This document shows positions 8,074 through 17,253 of a stretch of DNA of 64,000 bases, one piece after another. Source of the stretch: a bacterium (GTDB lineage Bacteria; CAIWAD01); the NCBI GenBank assembly GCA_030429345.1, contig JAUIFJ010000019.1, positions 1 to 64,000 on the forward strand, written 5' to 3'. The position numbers and the translations under genes were made by a program. Every line of letters begins with the position of its first letter. Within the stretch, counting starts at the first letter, position 1. The notes beneath the pieces were generated by a model. The model did not search any database, had not been told where the DNA came from, and saw only the letters and a program-made list of their open reading frames with translations.

Positions 8074-9909
8074 CTAGCCCAACTCGGCGATCGCCGCCGC
8101 CAGGCCTTCGGCCTTCTTGAGGCTGATCCCCTGCACTTCCGCCAGCTGCGCCGCTGTCGCCGCGCGGATCTTCTTCAGGCTGCCGAAGTGCTTCAGCAGG
8201 CGTTCCTGGAGCACGGGCCCCAGGCCGGGCAGCTCGTCGAGGAAGTCCATCTTCCGTTCCTTGCTGCGGCGGTCGCGGTTGCGGGTGATGGCGAAGCGGT
8301 GGGCCTCGTCGCGAATGTGCTGCAGCAGGCGGTTGGCGGCGCTGGTCTTGGGAATGTTGCGCGGCAGGCTCTCGCCGGGCACGAAGACCTCCTCGAAGCG
8401 CTTGGCCAGGCCGATCACGGGCAGGGCGTCGAGGCCCAGCTCCCGCAGCACCTCGTGCGCACGGCCGAGCTGGCCCTTGCCGCCATCGATCAGCACCAGG
8501 TCGGGCAGGGTCTTCTCCTCCTTCAGCATCCGCGAGTAGCGTCGTCTGACGGCTTCGCCGATCGAGGCGAAATCGTCGATGCCTGCCGTCTCACGAATGT
8601 TGAAGATGCGGTAGTCGCGCTTCAGCGGCTTGCCGTCCTGGAAGACGACCATGCTGGCCACGGTGGCCTCCCCGGCGTAGTGGCTCACATCGAAGCCCTC
8701 GATGCGCCGTGGCGGCCCCTTCAGGTCCAGGTCCCGCGCCAGGGCGGCCAGGGTCTCGGGCACCCGTTCGCGCTTGGCCTTGTCCAGCTTCCACTCGCCC
8801 AGCCGGTGGCGGGCATTGCTTTCGGCCATCTTGAGCAGGTTCTTCTTTTCCCCGCGCTTCGGCCAGTCGATGCGCACGCTGCCCTCGCGCAGGTCCCCCA
8901 GCCAGCGCTCGAGCAGTTCCCGGTTTCCCGGCTCCAGGGGCAGCAGCACGCGCGGCGGCACCATGTGCGCTTCCGTGTAGTACTGGAAGAGGAAGCGCTC
9001 GAGGATCTCCTCGCGGCTGCTCTCCAGTGTCACACGCATCAGGCTGTGGAAGCGGCCGACCATGCGCCCCTCGCGCACGCGCAGCACGACGACTGCCGCG
9101 TCGCGGTCCTCGCGGGCCATCGCCAGCAGGTCCATCTGGTCGCTGCGGTCGCCGTGTTCCATCTTCTGTCCGCGGTCCAGCTGCTCGAGCACGGCCAGCG
9201 TGTCCCGGCAGCGGGCCGCGTCCTCGAAGCGCAGCTCCCCGGCGGCCGAGGCCATCTCGGCCTCGCATTCCTGGCGCAGGCTGAGCACCTGTCCCTTGAG
9301 AATGCGCACGACCGTTTCGACCCGGCGATGGTAGTCGGCCCGGTCGTCGCCGCCGACACAGGGCCCCAGGCACTTGCCGATGTGCAGGTCGAGGCAGGAC
9401 TGGAACTTCCCGGCAGCCACGCCTTCCGCCGTGATCGCCAGCTCGCAGTCGCGCAATTGCAGCCGCGCCTTGAAGGAGCGCAGGAAGGCCCGCAGGCGCT
9501 TGACGTCGATGTAGGGGCCGAAATAGCGGCTGCCGTCGCGCACCAGGTTGCGTGTGACAAAGATCCGCGGCCACTCTTCCTTCGTCACGCGGATGTAGGG
9601 GTAGCTCTTGTCGTCGCGGTAGGTGACGTTGTAGCGCGGGCGGTGCTCCTTGATCAGGTTGTTCTCGAGGATCAGCGCCTCGACCTCGTTGTCGGTGACA
9701 ATGGTCTCGACCTGGGTCGCCCGCCGGAGCATCACGCCGATGTGCACCCTTCCGTCCCCGCCACGCGCATAGCTGCGCAAACGCTCTCGCAGGGCAATCG
9801 CCTTGCCCACGTAGAGCACCTTTCCGTTGGCGTCGCGGAACAGGTAGACCCCGGGCTCCTTGGGGTACAGGGAAGGATCAAACTCGAAGAGTCCCATGGG
9901 CGGTGTCAC
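8074..9909 (-). CDS. uvrC: UvrABC nucleotide excision repair, incision subunit UvrC
   Basis: Makes both incisions around DNA lesions after UvrAB damage recognition. The 611-residue product has the N-terminal GIY-YIG nuclease (PGVYLFRDANGKVLYVGKA, then NNLIKEHRPRYNV), a four-cysteine-type linker (SCLDLHIGKCLGPC), a UVR segment (about 200-235), the RNase H-like C-terminal nuclease (GFDVSHYAG, VLIDGGKGQL) and tandem helix-hairpin-helix motifs at the end (LPGLGPVLQERLLKHFG). Length is normal. The frame opens with GTG at 9909; an in-frame ATG at 9897 is equally possible, and neither has a clear ribosome site. It is the last gene of the minus-strand run. Confidence 0.96.
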   Translation of the reverse strand: MTPPMGLFEFDPSLYPKEPGVYLFRDANGKVLYVGKAIALRERLRSYARGGDGRVHIGVMLRRATQVETIVTDNEVEALILENNLIKEHRPRYNVTYRDDKSYPYIRVTKEEWPRIFVTRNLVRDGSRYFGPYIDVKRLRAFLRSFKARLQLRDCELAITAEGVAAGKFQSCLDLHIGKCLGPCVGGDDRADYHRRVETVVRILKGQVLSLRQECEAEMASAAGELRFEDAARCRDTLAVLEQLDRGQKMEHGDRSDQMDLLAMAREDRDAAVVVLRVREGRMVGRFHSLMRVTLESSREEILERFLFQYYTEAHMVPPRVLLPLEPGNRELLERWLGDLREGSVRIDWPKRGEKKNLLKMAESNARHRLGEWKLDKAKRERVPETLAALARDLDLKGPPRRIEGFDVSHYAGEATVASMVVFQDGKPLKRDYRIFNIRETAGIDDFASIGEAVRRRYSRMLKEEKTLPDLVLIDGGKGQLGRAHEVLRELGLDALPVIGLAKRFEEVFVPGESLPRNIPKTSAANRLLQHIRDEAHRFAITRNRDRRSKERKMDFLDELPGLGPVLQERLLKHFGSLKKIRAATAAQLAEVQGISLKKAEGLAAAIAELG

Positions 9910-9911
9910 AA

Positions 9912-9933
9912 ATCGCTATCGCTATCGCTATCG
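9912..9933. repeat. Hexamer microsatellite (ATCGCT)n
   Basis: Three perfect ATCGCT units followed by a degenerate fourth lie in the 61-base gap between the epimerase stop and the uvrC start. The sequence sits where the uvrC ribosome site would be, so copy-number change could affect uvrC translation; that is inference. Confidence 0.7.
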
Positions 9934-9970
9934 GGATCGACGCCCCGCCTCGCAGCAGGCGAACTCCCTC

Positions 9971-10372
9971 CTAGCCTTCGCTGAGCTCCAGCAGGACGCC
10001 CGAGGTGCTCTTGGGATGCACGAAGGCGATGCGCTTGCCGGCGGCGCCGGCGCGGGGCTGCTCGTCGATCAGGCGCATGCCCTTGTCCTTGAGCCTGCGC
10101 AGGGCTTCCTCGATATCGTCCACCTTGACGCACAGGTGATGGATGCCGGAACCGCGCTTCTCGAGGAACTTCGCGATCGGGCTTTCCGGTCCGGTGGGCT
10201 CGAGCAGCTCGATGTGGCTTTCGCCCAGGTGCCCCATGGCGACGACCACGCGCTGGTCCTCCACGTGTTCGCGGGGCTCGAAATGCAGGCCGAGCACTTC
10301 TTCCCAGAAAGGCTGCGCCTCGTCCAGGTTCTGGACGGCAATGCCGATGTGATCGATTTTTTCCGAATGCAT
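9971..10372 (-). CDS. mce: Methylmalonyl-CoA epimerase (VOC family)
   Basis: Interconverts (2R)- and (2S)-methylmalonyl-CoA, linking propionyl-CoA carboxylation and methylmalonyl-CoA mutase. The 133-residue product has two glyoxalase/VOC beta-alpha-beta-beta-beta halves. Metal ligands visible are His8 in KIDHIGIAV, the glutamate of HIELLEP, a histidine in GIHHLCVKV and the glutamate of GVLLELSEG near the C-terminus. Length matches the family (about 130-150). A GGAGAG ribosome site precedes the ATG. No methylmalonyl-CoA mutase or decarboxylase gene is visible in this window, so its partners lie elsewhere. Confidence 0.92.
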   Translation of the reverse strand: MHSEKIDHIGIAVQNLDEAQPFWEEVLGLHFEPREHVEDQRVVVAMGHLGESHIELLEPTGPESPIAKFLEKRGSGIHHLCVKVDDIEEALRRLKDKGMRLIDEQPRAGAAGKRIAFVHPKSTSGVLLELSEG

Positions 10373-10423
10373 GTGGATCTCTCCGATTGGGGTCGAGCAC
10401 CAGTTCGACCGGAATCCCTTCGT

Positions 10424-11047
10424 CTACTTTTTTCCCTGGATCACGAGCAGTTCTCCCGCCACCCTGGGCCGCTTGATCTCGCGGCGTGTCACACGGGCCT
10501 TGAAGTCCCTGCGGCAGAGCTCCGCCAGGTCGTCGAAGGGGCCGCGGCCCGGGTCGGCGATCAGGATCCGCGGCACGCCGGCCTTGACCGCGCGCTCGAT
10601 CATGCCGAAAAGCTCCTCCGTCAGGTCTTCCCAGAAGCAGATGTCCGCGCCGACCAGCAGGTCCACGCCCCGGAAGTCCTTCTGCTTCATCTCGCCGAAG
10701 CGGGCCACCCGGGTGGCGATCTCCACCTCGTTGGTGTCGGCGTGCAGGTCCAGGAAGGGGAAGACGCACTCGTCGGCGTCGAAGGCGCTGACGAAGGCTC
10801 CCCAGCGGCGCGCGCAATAGATGCCCGTCAAGCCCCAGCCGCAGCCGGCGTCGACGACCTGCGCGTTCTCCGGCAGGCCCTTGCGCTCCAGGTAGTCCAT
10901 GATCAGCCAGCTCGAGTCCCAGACCTTGGTGCCGTGGATCTCCGGCTCGTCCTCGTCGAGCAGGGTCTGGATGATGGGATGGCTGCGCCGGTAGCCTACC
11001 AGGTCGAAGCCGTGAATCAGTGCGCCGCCCTTGGCCTTGCTGATCAT
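10424..11047 (-). CDS. Class I SAM-dependent methyltransferase (METTL21/ETFB-KMT-like)
   Basis: 207 residues with a seven-strand Rossmann methyltransferase core. The SAM-binding glycine motif is VVDAGCGWGLTGIYCA (about 64-79), the acidic loop ending strand 2 is SAFDADE, and the post-II motif reads LLVGADICFWEDL. The upstream segment VWDSSWLIMDYL resembles the region preceding motif I in the METTL21/eEF2-KMT/ETF-beta lysine methyltransferase group, so a protein-lysine substrate is plausible but unproven. The ATG at 11047 overlaps the dinG stop (ATGA), with GGAGCAAGGG as ribosome site, so it is translationally coupled to dinG. Confidence 0.75.
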   Translation of the reverse strand: MISKAKGGALIHGFDLVGYRRSHPIIQTLLDEDEPEIHGTKVWDSSWLIMDYLERKGLPENAQVVDAGCGWGLTGIYCARRWGAFVSAFDADECVFPFLDLHADTNEVEIATRVARFGEMKQKDFRGVDLLVGADICFWEDLTEELFGMIERAVKAGVPRILIADPGRGPFDDLAELCRRDFKARVTRREIKRPRVAGELLVIQGKK

Positions 11048-13944
11048 CCCTTGCTCCAGAAGTTGTCGACGCTGCGCAGCAGGCCGCGTCCGTCGAAGAA
11101 GCTTTTCGCCTCCACGGGCAGGCTGCCGGTGAAGCGGCTGCCGTAGCGCTTCTGGATCACGCGCTGGTCCAGCAGCAGGAAGATGCCGCGGTCGCCCTCG
11201 TGGCGGATCAGCCGGCCGAATCCCTGGCGGAAACGGATCACGGCTTCCGGCACGCTCTGCTCCATGAAGGCATTGCCGCCGGCGGCCTCGATGGCCTTGC
11301 AGCGGGCCTCGACCATCGGCTCGTTGGGCACCTCGAAGGGCAGCTTGGTCATCACCAGCAGCTGCAGGGCCTCGCCGGGCACATCAATGCCCTCCCAGAA
11401 GCTGTCCGTGCCCAGCAGGATGCCGCGACCGGAGGCGCGGAAGGCCTCCAGCAGATCGCTGCGGCTGCCGTCCTTGCCCTGGCCCAGCAGCGGAATGCGC
11501 CGCGTGTCGAGCCGCTTGCGCAGTTCGTCGTAGGTCGCGTTGAGAAAGGCATAGCTGGTGAAGAGCAGCAGCGTGCCCTTCTCGTAGCGCGAGCTGAGCT
11601 CGGCCACCAGCTCGGCCAGCCCCGAACAGAAGTCCTGGCGATTGCGCGCGCTGGGGTCGGGCAGCCAGGTGGGAATGTAGACGCGCGCCTGGCGCGGGTA
11701 GTCGAAAGGGGTGCCCAGCGTGATGCAGCGCGTCTCGCGCTCGCAGTCCGCCAGCCCGGTGCTGGCCAGCAGGTAGTCGAAGCGGCCGTCCACGGCCAGG
11801 GTGGCACTGGTCAGCAGCAGGCTCTGCAAACGCGGGTAGAGCTGCGCCGCCAGGGTCTGCCCCACCTTGAGCGGGCAAAGGAAGAAGCGCGTCTCCATGG
11901 TGCCGGGATGGATCTCGTACCAGGCGACCTCCTCGCCCTCGCCGTGATCCACCAGCGTCTCCAGCTCGCCAAGAGCCTCCTGCAGGCCCTGCAGCTGCGC
12001 CTGCAGCTCGGCGGCCTCTTCCAGGAAGGCCGACTCGCCCTGGCCCAGCTCGTCCAGGTTCTCGAGCAGGGGCCTGCCGACCAGCGTCAGCCCTCCCCGC
12101 CGGGAGAGAAGCGTCCGGATCTCCTCGTGGAAGAAGAGCAGCGGATTGTGCTCCCGTGTCACACGGCGTTTCAGGGTGTAGCGCTGGACGCGGATCGTCT
12201 CCTCGTGCTCCTCGCGCTGGCGGCTGTTGAAGCGCTGCCAGAAGGTCTCCAGCTCCTCCTGCAGGTCGGCCAGCGCGGCGGCCAGGTCCTCGAGCAGCGG
12301 CAGCAGGCGTGCTCCCTGTTCGCCGGCGAGGGCCGGATCCAGCAGCCGGTTGCGCAGCTGGCGCAGCAGTCCCCGCCCTTCCCGCCGGGCGTCGTATACG
12401 GAAGCCAGGCGACGCGCGGTCTCGGGCAGGCTGAACTCCCGCCGCAGCTGGGACTCGGCCGTGCGGCAGAGATTGTGCGCCTCGTCGAGCACCAGGTGCG
12501 CGTAGTCCCCGAGGATCGCCCCATCCACTCCCAGGTCGCTGAGCAGCAGGTTGTGGTTGACCACCACCAGCTCGGCCTGCTGGGCGCGTCGTCTCACGAT
12601 GCTCAGGAAGCAGGGCGGCTCGGCGGGCCGGGAAGCGCCCCGCGGCTGCGACGTGCGACAGGCAGCCGAGCGGCAGTGGCGCGTGTCGCTCTGAAGCTGG
12701 GCCCAGAGCGAGCGGTTGGCGTGGTGGTGGAAGGCGCTGCATTCCTCGATGTCGCCGCTCTGTGTCACCTCGAGCCAGAGCACGATCGGCAGCAGCTTCA
12801 GGCGCTCGGCGTCGCCCAGGCGCACCGGGGCCTCGCGGCGCAGGCTCTGCCAGCGCCGACCGCAGATGTAGTTGGCGCGCCCCTTCAGCAGGACCGCGGA
12901 AAACTCCTGCTCCAGCGCGCTGCCCAGAAGAGGCAGGTCCTTGTGGAAGAGCTGTTCCTGCAGGTTGCGGGTGTTCGTTGAGACCACCACGCCGCGCAGG
13001 TCGTTGGCGCGCAGGCGCCGGCCTTCCAGCAGGGCGGGCAGCAGGTAGGCAAAACTCTTGCCCGTGCCGGTGGCGGCCTCGACCGCCTGGAAGCGTCCCT
13101 CGCGGAAACCCTCGGCGACGGCCGTCGCCATTTCCTGCTGCATCGCCCGTGGCTTGAAGCCCTCGATAGCGCGGGCCAGGCGGCCCTGCTCGCCGAACCA
13201 GTGCTCGGCAGTGGCCGGCGGCGCTCCGGGAATGCCCTCGCGCTCGTAGACCGGCGCCCGGCAATCACCGCGTGGCACCAGCTCGCAGGCATGCAGGCTT
13301 TCCAGGGGGGCGCGCTCCGCATCCGCGGCCAGGCCCTCGAGCCAGCCCTCCTGGCGGGAGCCGGTGCCGGCGCAGAGTTCGCGCAGTTCGGCCAGCAGGT
13401 GATCGGGCAGGCCCAGGGCACGGCGCCGCAGTTCCAGCAGCACTCGGCCGCTGGCCTCGGCGTCCTCGCAGGCGCGATGGGCTCCTTCCAGGCTCACGCC
13501 CAGGCGCAAGGCCACGGTCGCCAGCCGGTGGTTGGCCAGGGTCGGCAGCAGCATCTGGGCCAGGCCCAGGGTATCCCAGCTGCCCGCTTCCCGGAAGTCC
13601 AGCCCTTCCCGCTCCGCGTAGTGGCGGGTGAAGTCGAGATCGAAATCGACGTTGTGTCCCACAAGGACGTCGGAGCCCAGGAACTCGAGGAAGTCCGGCA
13701 GCACTTCGCGCAGGGAACGCGCACGGCGCAGGCGCGCCTCGTCGATGCCGGTCAGCTGCAGGATGTTCTTCGGCACCGGGCCTTCGGGCCGAACCAGTTC
13801 CGAGAAACGCTCGACCACATCCCCGCCCCGTATACGGACGGCCCCGCATTCGATGATCTCGGCTCCCTTGCGGAACTCGAGACCGGAGGTCTCCAGGTCG
13901 AAGGCGGTGAAGTCGCCCAGCCTTGAAGGACTAGGATTCCCCAT
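11044..13944 (-). CDS. dinG: DinG-family helicase with N-terminal DEDD exonuclease domain
   Basis: 966 residues. The N-terminal 170 form a DnaQ-like 3'-5' exonuclease domain (FDLETSGLEF with the DE pair, VGHNVDFDLDF, and a late CEDAEAS aspartate). The rest is an XPD/DinG superfamily 2 helicase: Walker A EAATGTGKSFAY (about 290), an Fe-S cluster segment with cysteines in NYICGRR, HCRSAAC and PPCF, the DEAH box VLDEAHNL (about 485), and motifs V/VI near GTDSFWEGIDVPG and QGFGRLIRHEGD. This exonuclease-helicase fusion is the architecture known from Bacillus DinG. The ATG has a GGAAGAG ribosome site and lies 14 bases inside gcvPB. Probable role: resolving R-loops or blocked replication structures. 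Confidence 0.9.
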   Translation of the reverse strand: MGNPSPSRLGDFTAFDLETSGLEFRKGAEIIECGAVRIRGGDVVERFSELVRPEGPVPKNILQLTGIDEARLRRARSLREVLPDFLEFLGSDVLVGHNVDFDLDFTRHYAEREGLDFREAGSWDTLGLAQMLLPTLANHRLATVALRLGVSLEGAHRACEDAEASGRVLLELRRRALGLPDHLLAELRELCAGTGSRQEGWLEGLAADAERAPLESLHACELVPRGDCRAPVYEREGIPGAPPATAEHWFGEQGRLARAIEGFKPRAMQQEMATAVAEGFREGRFQAVEAATGTGKSFAYLLPALLEGRRLRANDLRGVVVSTNTRNLQEQLFHKDLPLLGSALEQEFSAVLLKGRANYICGRRWQSLRREAPVRLGDAERLKLLPIVLWLEVTQSGDIEECSAFHHHANRSLWAQLQSDTRHCRSAACRTSQPRGASRPAEPPCFLSIVRRRAQQAELVVVNHNLLLSDLGVDGAILGDYAHLVLDEAHNLCRTAESQLRREFSLPETARRLASVYDARREGRGLLRQLRNRLLDPALAGEQGARLLPLLEDLAAALADLQEELETFWQRFNSRQREEHEETIRVQRYTLKRRVTREHNPLLFFHEEIRTLLSRRGGLTLVGRPLLENLDELGQGESAFLEEAAELQAQLQGLQEALGELETLVDHGEGEEVAWYEIHPGTMETRFFLCPLKVGQTLAAQLYPRLQSLLLTSATLAVDGRFDYLLASTGLADCERETRCITLGTPFDYPRQARVYIPTWLPDPSARNRQDFCSGLAELVAELSSRYEKGTLLLFTSYAFLNATYDELRKRLDTRRIPLLGQGKDGSRSDLLEAFRASGRGILLGTDSFWEGIDVPGEALQLLVMTKLPFEVPNEPMVEARCKAIEAAGGNAFMEQSVPEAVIRFRQGFGRLIRHEGDRGIFLLLDQRVIQKRYGSRFTGSLPVEAKSFFDGRGLLRSVDNFWSKG

Positions 13945-15391
13945 GACTCTCTTCCGGCCAGCAGAGATCCGCGCGCTTGATGGCCAGCACGTCGTTCAGC
14001 CTGCCCACCGGCGTGGTGTTGGGCGCGCTGTCCAGCAGGGGATTGTTCTCCTCGCACTCGTGATGGATCTGCAGCATGGCCTCGCAGAAGCGGTCCAGGG
14101 TTTCCCGGCTCTCGCTTTCCGTCGGCTCGATCATCAGGGCCTCGGGAACGATCAGCGGGAAATAGGTCGTCGGCGCGTGCAGGCCGAAGTCCAGCAGGCG
14201 CTTGGCGATATGGCTCGCCTTGTAGCCCAGCTTCTTCTGGTTGCGCGCGCTGAAGACGACCTCGTGCAGGGTCGGGCTGTCGTAGCTCAGGCGGTAGACA
14301 TCCTTCAGGCGGTGGCGCACGTAGTTGGCGTTGAGGATGGCGTTCTCGCTGACGCGGCGCAGGCCGCGGGCGCCCAGGCGGCGGATGTATACATAGGCCC
14401 GCACCAGGGCGCCGAAGTTGCCGTGCCACATGTGCACGCGGCCGATGGACTGTTCCGGCTTTCGCCAGTGGAAGCCCTGCTCGTCGCGGACCACCACCGG
14501 GCCCGGCCGGAAGGGAGCCAGCTCCTCGCTGAGCACCAGCGGTCCGGCTCCGGGACCGCCGCCGCCGTGCGGCACGCTGAAGGTCTTGTGCAGGTTGATG
14601 TGCATGATGTCGAAGCCGCTCTTCGCCGGCTGGACCAGCCCCAGCAGGGCGTTGAGGTTGGCGCCGTCCATGTAGCACAGGCCGCCGGCCTCGTGGACCA
14701 GCTGCGTGATCTCGCGAATGCGCGGCTCGTAGATCCCCAGGGTGTTGGGATTGGTGATCATGAATGCCGCCGTCTGCGGACCGAGCACGCGCTTCAGGTG
14801 CTCCAGGTCGACCAGCCCCTTCTCGTCCGACTTGACCTCGACCACGTCGTAGCCGGCGAAGGCGATCGAGGCCGGATTGGTGCCATGGGCGCTGTCCGGT
14901 ATCACCACCTGGCGCCGGGCGTCCCCCCGGGCCTCGAGGCAGGCGCGGATCATGAACAGCGCCGTCAGCTCCCCGTGGCTGCCGGCCACCGGCTGCAGGG
15001 TCACGGAGGGAAAGCCCGTGATGCGGCAGAGCAGCTCGCCCAGCTCGTGGATCAGCTCCATCGAGCCCTGGCAGTCCGTGTCCGGCTGCGCCGGATGCAG
15101 GGCGGTGAAGCCCTCGCGCAGGGCCAGGGCGTCGTTGACCTTGGGATTGTACTTCATGGTACAGCTGCCCAGGGGGTAGAAATCCTTGTCCACGTGGTGG
15201 TTCAGCGTCGAGAGGCGCGTGTAGTGTCGCACGACCTCGTTCTCGCTGACCTCCGGCAGGCTCGGTTCGCTGCGCCGCCGGAACTGCTCCGGCTCGCGGG
15301 GCTCGAAGCCGCCCTCGGCAATGCCCCCGTTCTCGCGGGTGAAACTGCCGCAGCCCGGCTTGTGATACTCGAAGATGATGTGCTTCTTCAT
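13931..15391 (-). CDS. gcvPB: Glycine dehydrogenase (decarboxylating) subunit 2
   Basis: PLP-binding half of the two-subunit P-protein of the glycine cleavage system: decarboxylates glycine and passes the aminomethyl group to GcvH. 486 residues. The PLP-lysine region reads DIMHINLHKTFSVPHGGGGPG; SAHGTNPASIAFAGY and MDGANLNALLG are family signatures. The ATG at 15391 overlaps the gcvPA stop (ATGA), so the two subunits are made in a coupled way. The open frame extends further upstream on paper, but that part is only a shadow of gcvPA. Confidence 0.95.
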   Translation of the reverse strand: MKKHIIFEYHKPGCGSFTRENGGIAEGGFEPREPEQFRRRSEPSLPEVSENEVVRHYTRLSTLNHHVDKDFYPLGSCTMKYNPKVNDALALREGFTALHPAQPDTDCQGSMELIHELGELLCRITGFPSVTLQPVAGSHGELTALFMIRACLEARGDARRQVVIPDSAHGTNPASIAFAGYDVVEVKSDEKGLVDLEHLKRVLGPQTAAFMITNPNTLGIYEPRIREITQLVHEAGGLCYMDGANLNALLGLVQPAKSGFDIMHINLHKTFSVPHGGGGPGAGPLVLSEELAPFRPGPVVVRDEQGFHWRKPEQSIGRVHMWHGNFGALVRAYVYIRRLGARGLRRVSENAILNANYVRHRLKDVYRLSYDSPTLHEVVFSARNQKKLGYKASHIAKRLLDFGLHAPTTYFPLIVPEALMIEPTESESRETLDRFCEAMLQIHHECEENNPLLDSAPNTTPVGRLNDVLAIKRADLCWPEESHGES

Positions 15392-16734
15392 GCGAGCGCC
15401 TCCCGCAGGCAGGTTTCCAGGTCGCCGGCGAAGGCCTCCAGGTCCTCGCGGCGCTGGTATTCGTTGACCGACAGCAGCAGGCCTTCCGGCAGGCGCTTCT
15501 CGTCGAGCTGAGTGCCGGCGAGCCAGCCCTTCCCCTTGAGCGCGGCGACCACCTCGTTGCGGCGCGGCAGGCGGATGGCGAATTCGCGGAAGAAGGGCCT
15601 GCGGCTGAAGAGTTCCACTCCCTCGATCCCCTCCAGGCGCTCGGCCAGCCAGTTGGCGCGCGTATACAATCCTCCGGCCAGGTCCTTCAGCCCCTGCCGG
15701 CCCAGCAGGCTCAGGCCGATGGTGGCGAAGGTCGCCACCAGGGCCTGGTTGGTGCAGATGTTGCTGGTGGCCTTGCCGCGGCGAATGTGCTGCTCGCGGG
15801 TCTGGAAGGTCAGGGCATAGCCGCGGCGTCCCTCGGAATCCTCCGTCGAGCCGATCAGCCGGCCCGGCATCTGGCGCACCCACTGCTTGCGGCTGGCGAA
15901 GAGGCCCAGGTTGGGGCCGCCGTACTGGATCGGCTGGGCGATGCTCTGGCCCTCGCCGACGGCAATGTCCACGTCCGCCTCCCCGCTGCTCAGGAAAAGC
16001 GCCTGGGCGAGGGGATCGAAGGAATGGATCACGAGAACGTCCTGGGCGTGACACAAGCCGCAGATGCGCTCGAGGTCCTCGATCGAGCCGTAGGCGTTGG
16101 GGCTCTGGATCACGAAGGCGCAGGTCTCCTGCTCCAGGGCCTTTTCGAGGGCCTCCAGGTCCAGCCGGCCGTCCTTCACGGGCACCTCGGCCAGTTCGCG
16201 GCCCGCCGGGGTGGCATAGGTCCGCGCCAGCTCGCTGTGCTTGCGGAAGAGGCCCTCGCTCAGGAGCACCCGCCCCTTCGGGCGGATCGCCTCCGCCATG
16301 TGGATCGCCTCGGCAATCGCCGTGCCGCCGTCATAGAGGCTGGCATTGGCGATCTCCATGCCGGTCAGGCGGCAGATCAGGCTCTGGAACTCGTAGATCA
16401 CCTGCAGCGTGCCCTGGCTGACCTCGGCCTGGTAGGGCGTGTAGGCCGTGATGAACTCGCTGCGCAGGGCCAGGGAGCGCGCCGTGTCGGTGATGTGACT
16501 CAAATAGGCGCCGCCGCCCAGCAGGCAGCGTTCGGGGGGCAGGGTGAAGTTCCTGTCGCACAGTTCGTGGATGTGGCGCGTCAGCTCGCTCTCGCTGAGC
16601 GGGGCCGGCAGGGGCAGTTCGCCCTGCACGCGGTTGTCCGGGGGAATGCCCTGCAGCAGGGCCTCCAGGTCGGGAACACCGATCTCGGCGAGCATCCGGC
16701 GACGATCCTCGTCCGAATTGGGGATATAGGGCAT
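15388..16734 (-). CDS. gcvPA: Glycine dehydrogenase (decarboxylating) subunit 1
   Basis: Partner subunit of GcvPB, cytoplasmic. 448 residues, normal for the split P-protein. Recognisable segments are FLGGGAYLSHITD-like CLLGGGAYLSHI (about 70), TAYTPYQAEVSQGTLQ, MEIANASLYDGGTA and RRGYALTFQTREQHIRRGKA. A GAGGACGCC ribosome site precedes the ATG. The 99 bases between it and gcvH hold no gene. No gcvT (T-protein) is present in the cluster, so the aminomethyltransferase must be encoded elsewhere if the pathway is complete. Confidence 0.95.
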   Translation of the reverse strand: MPYIPNSDEDRRRMLAEIGVPDLEALLQGIPPDNRVQGELPLPAPLSESELTRHIHELCDRNFTLPPERCLLGGGAYLSHITDTARSLALRSEFITAYTPYQAEVSQGTLQVIYEFQSLICRLTGMEIANASLYDGGTAIAEAIHMAEAIRPKGRVLLSEGLFRKHSELARTYATPAGRELAEVPVKDGRLDLEALEKALEQETCAFVIQSPNAYGSIEDLERICGLCHAQDVLVIHSFDPLAQALFLSSGEADVDIAVGEGQSIAQPIQYGGPNLGLFASRKQWVRQMPGRLIGSTEDSEGRRGYALTFQTREQHIRRGKATSNICTNQALVATFATIGLSLLGRQGLKDLAGGLYTRANWLAERLEGIEGVELFSRRPFFREFAIRLPRRNEVVAALKGKGWLAGTQLDEKRLPEGLLLSVNEYQRREDLEAFAGDLETCLREALA

Positions 16735-16833
16735 GGCGTCCTCAGGCAGAGCCGGCCGCCTGTCGGGCGACCGGATGGAGTGAAGTCTCGGGGGGCTTCG
16801 GAATGGCTGGTTGCACCGCGCGGAGTCCGGCGG

Positions 16834-17214
16834 CTAGTCGGCAATCTGCTCGTCGTAGTCGTCGGGACTCATCAGGTCGTCGAGTTCGGCAGGCGCGCTG
16901 ATCTTGACCCGATAGATCCAGCCCGTCTCGAAGGGATCGTTGTTGATCACCTGGGGATCGTCGTCCAGGGCCGGGTTGACTTCGAGGATCTCGCCGGAGA
17001 CGGGGGCGTATACATCGGCCGTGGCCTTGACGGCCTCGATCGTGCCCAGGCTGTCGCCCTTCTCGAAGACCAGTCCGACGTCCTGGGTCTCGACCATGAC
17101 GATGTCGCCCAGTTCGCCCTGCGCGTATTCCGTGATCCCGATGGTGACCTCGTCCCCGTCGACCAGGATCCATTCGTGATCTTCCGTATACAGCAGATTG
17201 TTCGGCACTCGCAT
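16834..17214 (-). CDS. gcvH: Glycine cleavage system H protein
   Basis: Lipoylated carrier that shuttles the aminomethyl group between the P, T and L proteins. 126 residues, full length. The lipoyl-lysine is Lys63 in SLGTIEAVKATADVYAP. The ITEYAQGELGDIV and INNDPFETGW blocks are typical. A GGGGGAACT ribosome site precedes the ATG. It starts 39 bases after the accC stop, so it is probably transcribed from the efp-accBC promoter region; I see no glycine riboswitch in that short gap. Confidence 0.95.
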   Translation of the reverse strand: MRVPNNLLYTEDHEWILVDGDEVTIGITEYAQGELGDIVMVETQDVGLVFEKGDSLGTIEAVKATADVYAPVSGEILEVNPALDDDPQVINNDPFETGWIYRVKISAPAELDDLMSPDDYDEQIAD

Positions 17215-17253
17215 TGGAGTTCCCCCTTGTCTTGCAGCGGGACGCGGCGGCCC

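Noticed and set aside
8188-9984. Long open frames opposite real genes (for example 8188-9984, 11200-12981, 15787-18636 on the plus strand)
   Set aside because: They mirror uvrC, dinG and gcv/acc codons. High GC leaves antisense frames open, and the translations have no recognisable domains or sensible composition.
13931-17214. Complete glycine cleavage operon
   Set aside because: Only H, PA and PB are present; no T- or L-protein gene is nearby.
17215-17253. Glycine riboswitch ahead of gcvH
   Set aside because: The gap to accC is only 39 bases, too short for the aptamer.
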